A stretch of 64,000 nt of DNA from PALSA-612 sp963755155 (GTDB lineage: Bacteria > Actinomycetota > Thermoleophilia > Gaiellales > Gaiellaceae): contig CAVWIV010000005.1 in NCBI GenBank assembly GCA_963755155.1, positions 124,001-188,000 on the forward strand. Reading direction: 5' to 3'. The notes under the pieces are model-generated. The model had not been told where the DNA came from. It saw only the letters and a program-made list of their open reading frames with translations, and did not search any database. Made by a program: the position numbers and the translations under genes. Position 1 is the first letter of the stretch, and each line of letters opens with the position of its first letter. Below, piece after piece: positions 27,442-36,251 of the stretch.

Positions 27442-29910
27442 ATGCGCGACCTGCCGACCGGCACGGTCACCCTGCTGTTCACGGACATCGAGGGCTCGAC
27501 ACGCCTACTGGACGAGCTCGGCGACGCGTACGCAGGGGTGCTGGCAGAGCACCGGCGCGTCGTCCGCGACGCATTCTCCCGCCATGGGGGCGTCGAGGTG
27601 GACACGCAGGGCGATGCGTTCTTCGTCGCGTTCGCTCGCGCGGCCGATGCCGTCGCCGCCGCGGCTCAGGCCCAGGAAGCGCTCACCACGGCGCCTGTCC
27701 GCGTGCGCATCGGCGTCCACACGGGAGAGCCGATCGTCACCGGAGAGGGATACGTCGGCGCGGACGTCCACCGCGCCGCGCGGATCATGAGCGCCGGCCA
27801 CGGCGGCCAGGTGCTCGTCTCGGAGACGACGAGGCAGCTGCTCGACACCTCGATAGAGCTGCGCGACCTTGGCGACCACCGCCTCAAGGACCTCGGCGCG
27901 CCGCAGCGGCTGTTCCAGCTGGGCGACGGCGAGTTCCCGCCGCTCAAGACGCTGTACCGGACGACGCTCCCGATCCAGGCGACGCCGATCGTCGGCCGGG
28001 AACGTGAGCTCGAGGAAGCGGGCGCTCTCGTCCGCGCCCATCGCCTGCTGACCCTGACCGGGCCGGGCGGCAGCGGCAAGACGCGGCTCGCGATGCAGCT
28101 CGCGGCAGAAGCAGGCGAGCAGTTCCCCGACGGCGTCTTCTGGGTCCCTCTGCAGGCGCTCCGCGAGCCTGCCTTGGTCGAAGGGGCGATCGGCGCGGCC
28201 ATCGGCGCCGACGGCGTCGTCAGCGACTACATCGGAAGCAAATGCCTGCTGCTCCTGCTCGACAACTTCGAGCAGGTCGTGGAGGCCGCGCCGACGGTCG
28301 CGTCCCTCCTGTCGGAGACTCCCAACACGAAGGCGCTGGTCACGAGCCGGGAGCCGCTGCAGATCGAACCGGAGCAGCGGTACCCGGTCGAGCCGTTGCC
28401 GGATGGCGACGCCGTCGCCCTGTTCATCGAGCGGGCTGCAGCCGTGGAGCACGGGTTCCAGGCGACCGAGCCCGTCGGCGAGATCTGCCGGCGGCTGGAC
28501 GGATTGCCCCTCGCGATCGAGCTGGCCGCCGCACGCGTCGCGCTGCTCAGCCCGGACGAGCTCCTCGCTCGGCTCGACAAGCGCCTGCCGCTCCTGGCCT
28601 CGCGCTCGCGCGACGCGCCTGCCAGGCAGCAAACCCTGCGCGCGACGATCGAGTGGAGCTACGAGCTGCTGGAGCCAACCGAGCAGGAGCTCTTCAGCCG
28701 CCTGGCCGTTTTCAGAGGAGGCTTCGCGCTAGAGGCGGCGGAGTCGATCTGCCGCGCCGACCTCGACGTGCTCGAGTCACTCGTGGTCAAGAGCCTCGTC
28801 CGCAGGCTGGCCACCGGCCGGCTGCTACTGCTCGACACCATCCGCGAGTTCGCCGAGGAGCTGCTCGACGCGTCGGCTGAGGCAGAGACGATCCGCAGGC
28901 GGCATGCCGAGTTCTTCCTCGACATCGGGAAGCAGGCGAACCTCGATGCGGCGATGCTTCGTCCCGGCGGTCAGCGACTAGACCTCGCGCTGGTCGACGT
29001 CGACAACATCCGAGGAGCCCTCGCGTGGGCAATCCGAAGCAGTTCGATCGAGCTCGGGCTCGCGATCGCGACCACAGTCGAACAGCTCTGGGCAGTCGTC
29101 GATCCCTTCGGAAGGCGTGCGCTGGTTCGAGCGGTTGCTCGATGAGCCCCAGGACGGCGTTCCGGACAGCCTGCGCGCGCAAGCGCTCCGCGCGTACGGG
29201 AGCGCGCTGCACATCTCAGGCCGCCCCGACCTCGCGGAGCAGGGCTGGATCGAGAGCCTCGCCATCTTCGACCGGCTCGGACGACGAACATCACCGGGCG
29301 GTCATGCTGCACCGTCTCGGGCTCAGCGCGATGCTGTTGCGGGGCGACCTCGACCGGGCGGAGGAGCTCGTCAGGAGCCAGCGACGAGATCCATCGACGA
29401 AATGGGAACATCTGGGGCCAGGCCCAGACCACCGGCGCACTCGGCGCGATCGCTCGCGATCGCGGTGACGATCGCGCTGCGCTCGACCTCGTCCGCCAGA
29501 GCGCGACTCTCGCCCGCGAAGCTCGACGTGATCTGGTGGGAGAGCGGGGCGCTCGCCGAGCTCGCCTGCCTGTCGCTCAACGCCGGCCTGGTGGACGAGG
29601 GCGACGAGCACGCCCGAGCGGCGCTCGCCATCGCCGATTTGCTCCGCGACCATGCGAGCCGCATCTTCGGCGTCGGCATCCTCGCGATGGTCGCCGCAGA
29701 GCGAGGCGACCGCGAGCGAGCAGGGCGGCTCTGGGCGGTGGTCGAGGACGAACAGGTCGCTGCGCCGCTCGGGGGCTGGTTACGACATCGCGGCGGAGGC
29801 CGAGGAACGGATGCGGAAGGTGGCCGGCCCGGACTTCGACCGCGGTTACGCCGATGGACGCGACCTCGACGCTCGATGACGCGGTGTCGCTGGCGCTCGA
29901 CGACGGCTAG
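27442..29910 (+). CDS. Class III cyclase-domain / ATPase / TPR regulator (frame breaks in C-terminal third)
   Basis: Large regulator with an N-terminal class III nucleotidyl-cyclase fold (residues 1 to about 165). Metal aspartates D15 (LLFTDIEGSTRLL) and D58 (VDTQGDAFFVAF) are present. The usual substrate Lys is Asp54 and the usual transition-state Asn is His110 (GADVHRAARI), so activity is doubtful. An AfsR/LuxR-like ATPase follows: Walker A TGPGGSGKTRLAM, Walker B LLLLDNFE, GLPLAIELAAARV. A TPR region (RADLDVLESLV, DLALVDVDNIRGAL) comes last. From 29115 onward the text changes frame repeatedly (about 29115, 29285, 29385, 29525, 29780, 29870), ending TLDDAVSLALDDG. The M24 peptidase starts 1 base after the stop. 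Confidence 0.82.
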
Positions 29911-29911
29911 T

Positions 29912-31110
29912 GTGCCGACCCTGAGCGCGCCGCACGTTCTCATCCACGAGAAGCTCGACCAGGCCACGGGGATCCTCCGCGAGCAGGACGTCGATCTCTG
30001 GCTCACGCTCGCGCGCGAGACGCTGCTCACGAAGGATCCGTGCCTCGACCTCATCGCGGGCACGTACTGCGCGTGGCACAGCGCGTTCCTCGTGGCGGCG
30101 AACGGCGAGCGGATCGCCATCGTCGGCCGTTTCGACGCGCCGAACCTCCGCGACATCGGCGCCTATGGCGAGGTCGTCGGGTACGACGAGAGCCTCGCTC
30201 CTCACCTGCTCGAGGCGATCCAGCGGCTCGACCCGCGCTCAATCGCGCTCAACTACTCGACGTCGGATCCGGCCGGCGACGGCCTCACCCACGGGCTCTG
30301 GCTGCTGCTCCAGGAGACGCTCGCCGGCACGCCGTACGCCGACCGCCTCGTCTCTTCCGAAGCGATCGTGAACGCCCTCCGCGGCCGAAAGTCACCGGAG
30401 GAGGTGCGCCGGATCCGCGCGGCCGTGCGGACACGGAGGAGATCTTCGAGCGCGTGACCGGTTCAGTGCAGCCGGGCCAGTCCGAGCTGGAGATCGCCGC
30501 GGTCATGCACGACGAGGTGGCGAAGCGCGGCCTCGGCTACGCCTGGGGCGAGGACCACTGTCCGGCCGTGAACGCCGGGCCCGACAAGGACGTCGGGCAT
30601 TCGTCGCCGAGCGAGCTCCGGCTCGAGCGCGGCCAGCTCCTGCACGTCGACTTCGGCGTTCACCGGGACGACTACTGCTCGGACCTGCAGCGCGTCTGGT
30701 ACCTCGCCGACGGCGACGGGATACCGACGGAGGTCGAGTCCGCATGGCAAGCGCTCTGGTCGGCCGTCGACGCCGGCGTCGCCGTCCTGAAGCCGGGCGC
30801 CGTAGGCTCGGACGTGGATGCCGCGGCGCGCGAGACGCTGATCGCAGCGGGCTTCCCGGAGCCGATGTACGCGCTCGGCCATCAGCTCGGTCGGGCGGCC
30901 CACGACGGCGGCACGCTGCTCGGCCCGCGCTGGGACCGCTACGGCGCCGCTCCCATGGGCATCGTCGAGGAAGGGAACGTGTTCACGCTCGAGTTCGGGA
31001 CGGCCGTGCCCGGACGCGGCTACATCGGGCTCGAGGAGAACGTGCTCGTCACGGCCGACGGCGTCGAGTGGCTCAGCACTCCTCAGCGCGAGCTCTGGCT
31101 CGTCGGCTGA
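29912..31110 (+). CDS. M24-family Xaa-Pro aminopeptidase-like metallopeptidase (one frame break)
   Basis: About 398 residues. The N-terminal creatinase-like domain has LSAPHVLIHEKLDQATGIL and FVSSEAIV-type text up to EEVRRIRAAV. After a break near 30430 comes the pita-bread catalytic domain. All five metal ligands are visible: HVDFGVHRDDYCSD (Asp, Asp), YALGHQLGRAAHDGG (His), FTLEFGT (Glu) and GYIGLEENVLVT (Glu). Probably cleaves the N-terminal residue before proline or acts on a related substrate. The GTG start follows the cyclase regulator by 1 base, so the two are likely co-expressed. Confidence 0.88.
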
Positions 31111-31113
31111 CCC

Positions 31114-32121
31114 CTAAGGAACTAGCGCGAGGCTCTGGCTGACGGCGGCCGCGACCGCCCTCGCGCCGCCTGAGACGTCAGCAGGAAGCTTGCATTGGCC
31201 GAGATCGCTCGTCCCGCGACAGCCCCAGGCGACGACTGATCCGTCCCTGAGCACGGCAAGGCTATGGCTGTGACCGGCGGCGATTGCGATCACGTCACGC
31301 TTGGCCGCGGCCGGGACGTTGCACTGGCCTTGGTTCGATCGCAGGCAGCCCCACGCGACCACGCTTCCGTCCCTGCGCAGCGCTAGGTTGTGCTGGAAAC
31401 TTGTAGCGATCGCGATCACCCCTCGGCGGGCGGTCGCCGGGACACGGCACTGTCCGTTGTTGGCGCTCGCAGAGCGGCACCCCCACGCGACGACGCTGCC
31501 GTTCTTCTTCAGCGCGAGGCTGTGGTTGAAGCCCGCTGCGATCGCAACCACACCAGTAGCGGCCGGCGGGACATTGCATTGCCCCTCGTCCGCGTAGAGC
31601 AGACGCGTGCAGCCCCAGGCAAGGACGCCGCCGCGCTTCAGCGCGAGGCTCTGGCTCTCTCCGCCGGCGATCGCCCTCACTCCGCTCTTCGCCGCCGCCG
31701 GTACGGCGCACTGCCCGGCATCGGTGCCGATTCCGCGACCCCCGCAGCCCCAGGCGAGAACGCCGCCGCGCTTCAGCGCCAGGCTGTGGGAGCCACCGGC
31801 CGCGATCGCCGTCACGCCGCTCCTCGCCGCCGCGGGGACGCGACACTGCCCGGCGTCCACGGCCTTGCCGCGGCAACCCCAGGCGACGACGCGACCACCC
31901 TTCAGAGCGAGGTTGTGGGCGTAGGCGGCCGCGATCGCGGTCACCCCGCTGCGAGCCAGCGGCGCCGTCGTGCATTGGCCGTAGTTCAGGTCGGAGCCTC
32001 CGGGGCCTGCGTCACAACCCCAGACGACGACGCCTCCAGGCGTTGCCGAGCTCGCACTCGCGGAGATGACGCCTGCGGCAACCAGGGTGATCAGGACGAT
32101 CCGAACGCATCGCGCGCTCAT
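31114..32121 (-). CDS. Secreted RCC1-type seven-bladed beta-propeller
   Basis: Intact 335-residue exported protein with a signal peptide (VRIVLITLVAAGVISASASSA). Seven tandem RCC1-like blades follow, each carrying SGVxAIAAGxxHSLALKxxGxVVAWGC...GQCxVPAAA. Half-blades lie at both ends (GGVVVWGC at the start, GGARAVAAAVSQSLAL at the end), which would close the ring. Each blade has a WGC and a GQC cysteine, 14 in total. Function unknown; a secreted binding scaffold is likely. It converges with the M24 gene with 3 bases between stops. Confidence 0.87.
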   Translation of the reverse strand: MSARCVRIVLITLVAAGVISASASSATPGGVVVWGCDAGPGGSDLNYGQCTTAPLARSGVTAIAAAYAHNLALKGGRVVAWGCRGKAVDAGQCRVPAAARSGVTAIAAGGSHSLALKRGGVLAWGCGGRGIGTDAGQCAVPAAAKSGVRAIAGGESQSLALKRGGVLAWGCTRLLYADEGQCNVPPAATGVVAIAAGFNHSLALKKNGSVVAWGCRSASANNGQCRVPATARRGVIAIATSFQHNLALRRDGSVVAWGCLRSNQGQCNVPAAAKRDVIAIAAGHSHSLAVLRDGSVVAWGCRGTSDLGQCKLPADVSGGARAVAAAVSQSLALVP

Positions 32122-32153
32122 CGCGTCGAGATTAGCGGGTGCCGTAGGCGGAG

Positions 32154-33354
32154 TCAGCTTCCGGCGTAACCCAGGCCGTAGCGCGAATACGCCCGCACCG
32201 GCCTACCACCCTGCCAGTCGATCTGGACGAAGTGCCGCGACTTCTCCGTGAGGGCTACGACGCGTCGCGTCTTCGCATCGATGATCTCGCCGGTCGACAC
32301 GTGTGCGTAGCGCCCGTCGCGCGTGAAGTTGATCCACTTCGGGTCGTCGGTCAGCTGGATGTCTGCGATCTTGCGCGGCCTCCGTTCAGGGAGGCCGGTC
32401 ACGTCGTATACGTGGAGATTCTTGTAGAACGAGTCGACCACCCAGATCTCCTTCTCGTCGGGCGAGAGGGCGATCCCGTGTGACTGCGTGACCGGCAGCT
32501 CGGGATAGTCCCCGGGGGCGAGCGGGAACCCCTCGACCGGCACGCGATACAGCCTCCGCCCCGTCCGCAGGTCGCCGACCTCGAAGCCGTTCAGGAAGTC
32601 GACGGTGACGAAGACGAGGCTCTGGTCGCGCTTTACTGTGAACGGACGAATCGAGTCGCCGAACGGCCCGATCCAGCGAACGATCTTGTCGGTACGCGTG
32701 TCGACGACCGCAAGTCGATCGTGCTTGAGGCTGGCGAGGTACGCACGCCGACCGTCGAGGGAGACGATGGTGTTGTGAGTGCCAACGTGCATCGGGATGC
32801 GGCCGAGCTCGTCGCCCGTCGCGGCGTCGAGCACGAACCAGTGATCGCAGTCGTCACGCTCTTCGCCGCAGGGCATGTAGAGCTTCCGCCCGTCCCGCGT
32901 GAGGGCGAAGCTGTCGATCGACGGCTCGTACGCACGCTGCCAGACGATCTTGTCCGTCAGGAGGTCGTACGCGAAGAGGTAGCCCTCGCCCTCGAGATAG
33001 CTGTTGCCCCGGTAGCTCACGTAGAGCCTGTTCGTCCCTGCATGGGCCGCGATCCCGCGCGGATAGCGGAACGTCAGGCGGTCGGGAATCGCCACCTTCT
33101 TCACGAGCCTGTGATCGCGCTCGATGTCGTAGACGCGGATCTCCCCGTCGACCACGACGAAGGAGTACGAGCCATCGGGAAGATCCCGTACTCCCGTAGA
33201 CGGTCTCGACAGCGACCTCGTCCTGCGCGAGGAGCTGGTCGTCGCCGAACGAGACGATGCGATGGGAGAGCCGACCGGCCGCTGCAGCCGCGAGCAGCAC
33301 AGCGAGCAGCAGGGCGCCGCCCAGGAACCATCTCCACCGATTTCTCGCCAACAT
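32154..33354 (-). CDS. Membrane-anchored YVTN-like beta-propeller (one frame break)
   Basis: The N-terminal anchor NRWRWFLGGALLLAVLLAAAAAG is followed by HRIVSFGDDQLLAQDEVAVETVYG. A break near 33185 leads to DGSYSFVVVDGEIRVYDIERD. The rest is a seven-bladed propeller: YPRGIAAHAGTNRLYVSYRG, DSFALTRDGRKLYMPCGEERDDCDHW, HNTIVSLDGRRAYLASL and SHGIALSPDEKEIWVVDSF. The end is YGLGYAGS. About 400 residues. No enzymatic motif is seen; probably extracytoplasmic binding or sensing. tRNA-Gly lies 30 bases upstream. Confidence 0.85.
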
Positions 33355-33384
33355 CGACAGGGGTACCCGGCTATACCGAAGAGG

Positions 33385-33457
33385 AGCGGATGATGGGGCT
33401 CGAACCCACGACCTTCTGCATGGCAAGCAGATGCTCTACCAACTGAGCTACATCCGC
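33385..33457 (-). tRNA. tRNA-Gly (GCC)
   Basis: Minus-strand cloverleaf. Acceptor GCGGATG pairs with CATCCGC and the discriminator is T. The D arm contains AGTTGGT. The anticodon loop TTGCCAT on a TCTGC/GCAGA stem gives GCC. The T loop TTCGAGC follows. The CCA end is not encoded. Confidence 0.95.
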
Positions 33458-33469
33458 CGGAAGCCGGGA

Positions 33470-33880
33470 TTATAGCTCGTCACTTGCCCGATCCAGCGCT
33501 TCGTTCACAAGGCGATCGGCAAGCTCGTTCTCCTCCCGGCGAACTGCCTCATACGTGACGCGCGAGAGACGGCGTGCCGAGTGCTGCGCCTCCTCCCACA
33601 GCTCGCGGAGCGCCGCGTTCTTCACCTTGTACTCGCCGCGCATCTGCTTGACGAGCAGCTCGGAGTCGGAGACGACGGCGAGCTCGTCCACTCCCGCGTC
33701 GGCCGCCCTCTCCAGGCCGGCGAGCAGCGCGCGGTACTCGGCGACGTTGTTCGTGGCCACGCCGATCGCCTCGCCGTACGCGGCGAGCACGGTGCCGTCC
33801 TCCGCCTCGAGCACGTACCCGTACGCCGCGGGGCCCGGGTTGCCGCGCGAGCCCCCGTCCGTGAAGAGGCGTGCGCGCAA
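33470..33880 (-). CDS. RNase HI-like protein
   Basis: A 136-residue ribonuclease H fold that would hydrolyse RNA in RNA-DNA hybrids. Catalytic acids are visible: Asp in RLFTDGGSRGNPGPAA (about residue 8), Glu in TNNVAEYRALLAGLE (about 48), Asp in VVSDSELLVKQM (about 71) and the final Asp in RREENELADRLVNEAL. This is the short actinobacterial/archaeal-like type lacking the basic protrusion of the E. coli enzyme. A TTG start at 33880 is 1 base after the aldehyde dehydrogenase stop, so it depends on that transcript. Confidence 0.9.
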   Translation of the reverse strand: MRARLFTDGGSRGNPGPAAYGYVLEAEDGTVLAAYGEAIGVATNNVAEYRALLAGLERAADAGVDELAVVSDSELLVKQMRGEYKVKNAALRELWEEAQHSARRLSRVTYEAVRREENELADRLVNEALDRASDEL

Positions 33881-33881
33881 G

Positions 33882-35372
33882 CTAGTCGGTGTCGATCTGG
33901 GCCCGCTGGAGCTTCCCCGAGTAGTCGACGTAGATCGACTTCCACTCGGTGAAGACGTCGAGCGCGGCCTGCCCGGCCTCGCGGTGGCCGTTGCCCGTGT
34001 CCTTCGTGCCGCCGAACGGCAAGTGCACCTCGGCGCCGATGGTGCCGGCGTTGACGTACGTGATGCCGGCCTCGAGGTCGCGCATGGCGCGGAAGGCGCG
34101 GTTCACGTCCGCCGTGAAGATCGACGACGAGAGCCCGTAGCGGATGTCGTTGGCGACGCGCACCGCTTCGTCGAAGTCGTCGACGGGAATGAGCGCCGTC
34201 GTCGGGCCGAAGATCTCCTCCTGCGCGATCCGCATGCCGCCCTCGACGTCGGCGAAGATCGTCGGCCGGTAGAAGAAGCCTCCGTCGAGGCCGTTGTCGT
34301 CCGCGACTTCGCCGCCCGTGAGCAGCGTCGCCCCTTCGTCCCGCCCGATCTCGGTGTAGGAGTGGATCTTCTCGAGCGCCGCGGCGTTGATCACCGGCCC
34401 GACATCCGTCTCCGATTCCCAACCGGGGCCGAGGCGCAGTCGCTCGACAGCTGCCACGAGCCGTGAGCGCAGCTCGTCGTAGACCGACCGGTGCACGATG
34501 ACGCGGCTGGCCGCCGTGCAGCGCTGGCCGGACGTGCCGAACGCCGACCAGACGATCCCGTCCACGGCGAGGTCGAGGTCGGCGTCGTCCATGACGATGA
34601 TCCCGTTCTTGCCACCGAGTTCGAGGTGCACGTGCTTGAGCCCTTCGGCGGCGGCCTCGAGCACCGCCACGCCCGTTTCGCGCGACCCTGTGAGCGTCAC
34701 GACGCGGACATCGGGATGCCTGACGATCCTGTCCCCCACTTCGCGGCCGAACCCGTGCACGAGGTTGACCACGCCATCTGGCACGCCGGCCTCGACGAGC
34801 AGCTCCACGAAGCGCTGCGCGAGCATCGGCGTGTCGTTCGCAGGCTTGAAGACGACGGTGTTCCCGCAGATGAGCGCCGGCACGATCTTCCACGACGGGA
34901 TGGCGATCGGGAAGTTCCACGGCGTGATCACGCCGACGACGCCGATGGGTTGCCGAACGCTCATCTGGAACTTGTCGGGCAGCTCGGAGGGCGTCGTGTG
35001 GCCGAAGAGGCGACGTCCCTCGCCGGCCATGTAGTAGCTCATGTCGACGGCTTCCTGGACGTCACCGCCCGCCTCGGCGAGCACCTTCCCCATCTCGCGT
35101 GACATGAGCTCCGCCAGCTCGTCCTTCGCCTCTGCCACGAGCGCGCCGAAGCGGAAGAGCATCTCGCCGCGCTTCGGCGCCGGAACGAGCCGCCAGCTCG
35201 CGTACGCCTCCTTCGCCGCCGAAACGGCACGATCGACGTCGTCCGCCGCCGACCGCGGGAACGTCCCGATCAGATCACCGTTGGCAGGGCTGCGGCTCTC
35301 GAACGTCTCGCCGCCGGCGTCGACCCACTCGCCGCCGATGAGGTTCTGATGCGTATGCGTGCCCGTCGCCAC
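33882..35372 (-). CDS. NAD(P)-dependent aldehyde dehydrogenase
   Basis: An intact ALDH-superfamily enzyme of 496 residues, oxidising an aldehyde to its acid. Catalytic Glu is in LELGGKNGIIV and catalytic Cys in FGTSGQRCTAASR. The cofactor site includes PWNFPIAIPSWKI and FTGS-equivalent LTGSRETG. The C-terminal EIFGPTTALIP and FGGTKDTGNGHREAG are typical of the ALDH7/succinate-semialdehyde-like group. Substrate is not assignable. The GTG at 35372 precedes ATGTHTHQNLIGGEWVDAGG; the frame is open upstream without similarity. Confidence 0.93.
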   Translation of the reverse strand: MATGTHTHQNLIGGEWVDAGGETFESRSPANGDLIGTFPRSAADDVDRAVSAAKEAYASWRLVPAPKRGEMLFRFGALVAEAKDELAELMSREMGKVLAEAGGDVQEAVDMSYYMAGEGRRLFGHTTPSELPDKFQMSVRQPIGVVGVITPWNFPIAIPSWKIVPALICGNTVVFKPANDTPMLAQRFVELLVEAGVPDGVVNLVHGFGREVGDRIVRHPDVRVVTLTGSRETGVAVLEAAAEGLKHVHLELGGKNGIIVMDDADLDLAVDGIVWSAFGTSGQRCTAASRVIVHRSVYDELRSRLVAAVERLRLGPGWESETDVGPVINAAALEKIHSYTEIGRDEGATLLTGGEVADDNGLDGGFFYRPTIFADVEGGMRIAQEEIFGPTTALIPVDDFDEAVRVANDIRYGLSSSIFTADVNRAFRAMRDLEAGITYVNAGTIGAEVHLPFGGTKDTGNGHREAGQAALDVFTEWKSIYVDYSGKLQRAQIDTD

Positions 35373-35391
35373 GGGCCCGAGTCTAGCCCGG

Positions 35392-35607
35392 CTAGGACGC
35401 TTCGATGGCCGGGAAGGTCCCCGGGATCCGCTGTCGCCGGCGCTCCCGGGCAGCGCGAGCCTCGGGCGTGGTCGGAGGAACCTCGCGCACACCGGTGCGC
35501 CGCCGCCGGTCGACGATGACGGTCACGTCCGGGTTGCCCTCGTAGTACGAGGTGAGCTTGGCGAACAGCTCGCCTTCGAGCTCAGGGGGGATCACGCAAT
35601 AGATCAC
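35392..35607 (-). CDS. 71-aa conserved small protein
   Basis: GTG start at 35607, giving IYCVIPPELEGELFAKLTSYYEGNPDVTVIVDRR, then a basic tail RAARERRRQRIPGTF. The first half has the feel of a small alpha/beta domain. Short proteins of this pattern with VTVIVDRR followed by a basic tail recur in GC-rich soil actinobacteria and are unnamed. It sits 54 bases after the preceding gene and 19 bases before the ALDH start on the same strand. Function unknown. Confidence 0.68.
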   Translation of the reverse strand: MIYCVIPPELEGELFAKLTSYYEGNPDVTVIVDRRRRTGVREVPPTTPEARAARERRRQRIPGTFPAIEAS

Positions 35608-35661
35608 GACAGTTGCAGTCTAGGGTGGCCGCCGTACGTCGTATACCCCTGCTTCGAGCGA

Positions 35662-36249
35662 TTACTCCGGCGCAACTCTCGGCACAAGTCGTCCCGCCGA
35701 GTCGACGTCCGCGTTCCAGTCGTGCTCTGGGCCCAGCTCGGCGGCGTCGAAGCCCCGCTCGACCATCTGGACAGGGTCTGACGAGTCGGGATCGATGCGG
35801 TAGCGGTACCACGAGATCTCCCAGACGACGACGATGCCGGTGTCGTCCCCAGCCGTCGGCTCCACGGCCGCACGGGGAGTGCCGAGGCTGCGCATGAGGC
35901 CCTCAATTGTCCGACGATGCGAGCTGCCGTTGAAGAGCGCCACCGCCTCGACGATCGCCTTGTCATCGGGGGACAGCCGGCTGAGGATCGGCTGCGCGAC
36001 CGACGGCGGCGGTGCTTGCGGGGCGCCGAAGAGGCGCGCGAAGAAGCCCTTTCGGGGCTGCGCCGCAAGGACGGGAAGGCTCGTGTCGCCTTCGCGATAC
36101 CAGCCGGCCTCCATCGCGTGCCCCCGGCAGAGCGGGCAGACGTCGAGGTACTCGACACCGTCGGGCGAGAAGCGCGTCGTGTCCTCGCCGACGAGCAGCG
36201 TGCGCCCGCAGATGGCGCAGTTCACCGCTGCGGAAGCGCCGCCCCGCAC
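35662..36249 (-). CDS. 195-aa zinc-ribbon hypothetical protein
   Basis: The N-terminal ribbon NCAICGRTLL...EYLDVCPLCRGHA carries two CxxC knuckles (about residues 11-41). A linker RKGFFARLFGAPQAPPP follows. The C-terminal helical/beta domain has PDDKAIVEAVALFNGSSHRRTIEGLMRSLG and IVVVWEISWYRYRID. The architecture suggests a DNA- or protein-binding accessory protein. No named family is recognised. The start could be the GTG at 36249 or a GTG about 24 bases later just before NCAICG. It follows the EF-G paralogue by 2 bases and may share its transcript. Confidence 0.7.
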   Translation of the reverse strand: MRGGASAAVNCAICGRTLLVGEDTTRFSPDGVEYLDVCPLCRGHAMEAGWYREGDTSLPVLAAQPRKGFFARLFGAPQAPPPSVAQPILSRLSPDDKAIVEAVALFNGSSHRRTIEGLMRSLGTPRAAVEPTAGDDTGIVVVWEISWYRYRIDPDSSDPVQMVERGFDAAELGPEHDWNADVDSAGRLVPRVAPE

Positions 36250-36251
36250 CC

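Noticed and set aside
26700..33457. tRNA-flanked genomic island between tRNA-Cys and tRNA-Gly
   Set aside because: No integrase, direct repeat of a tRNA end or composition change could be seen between them.
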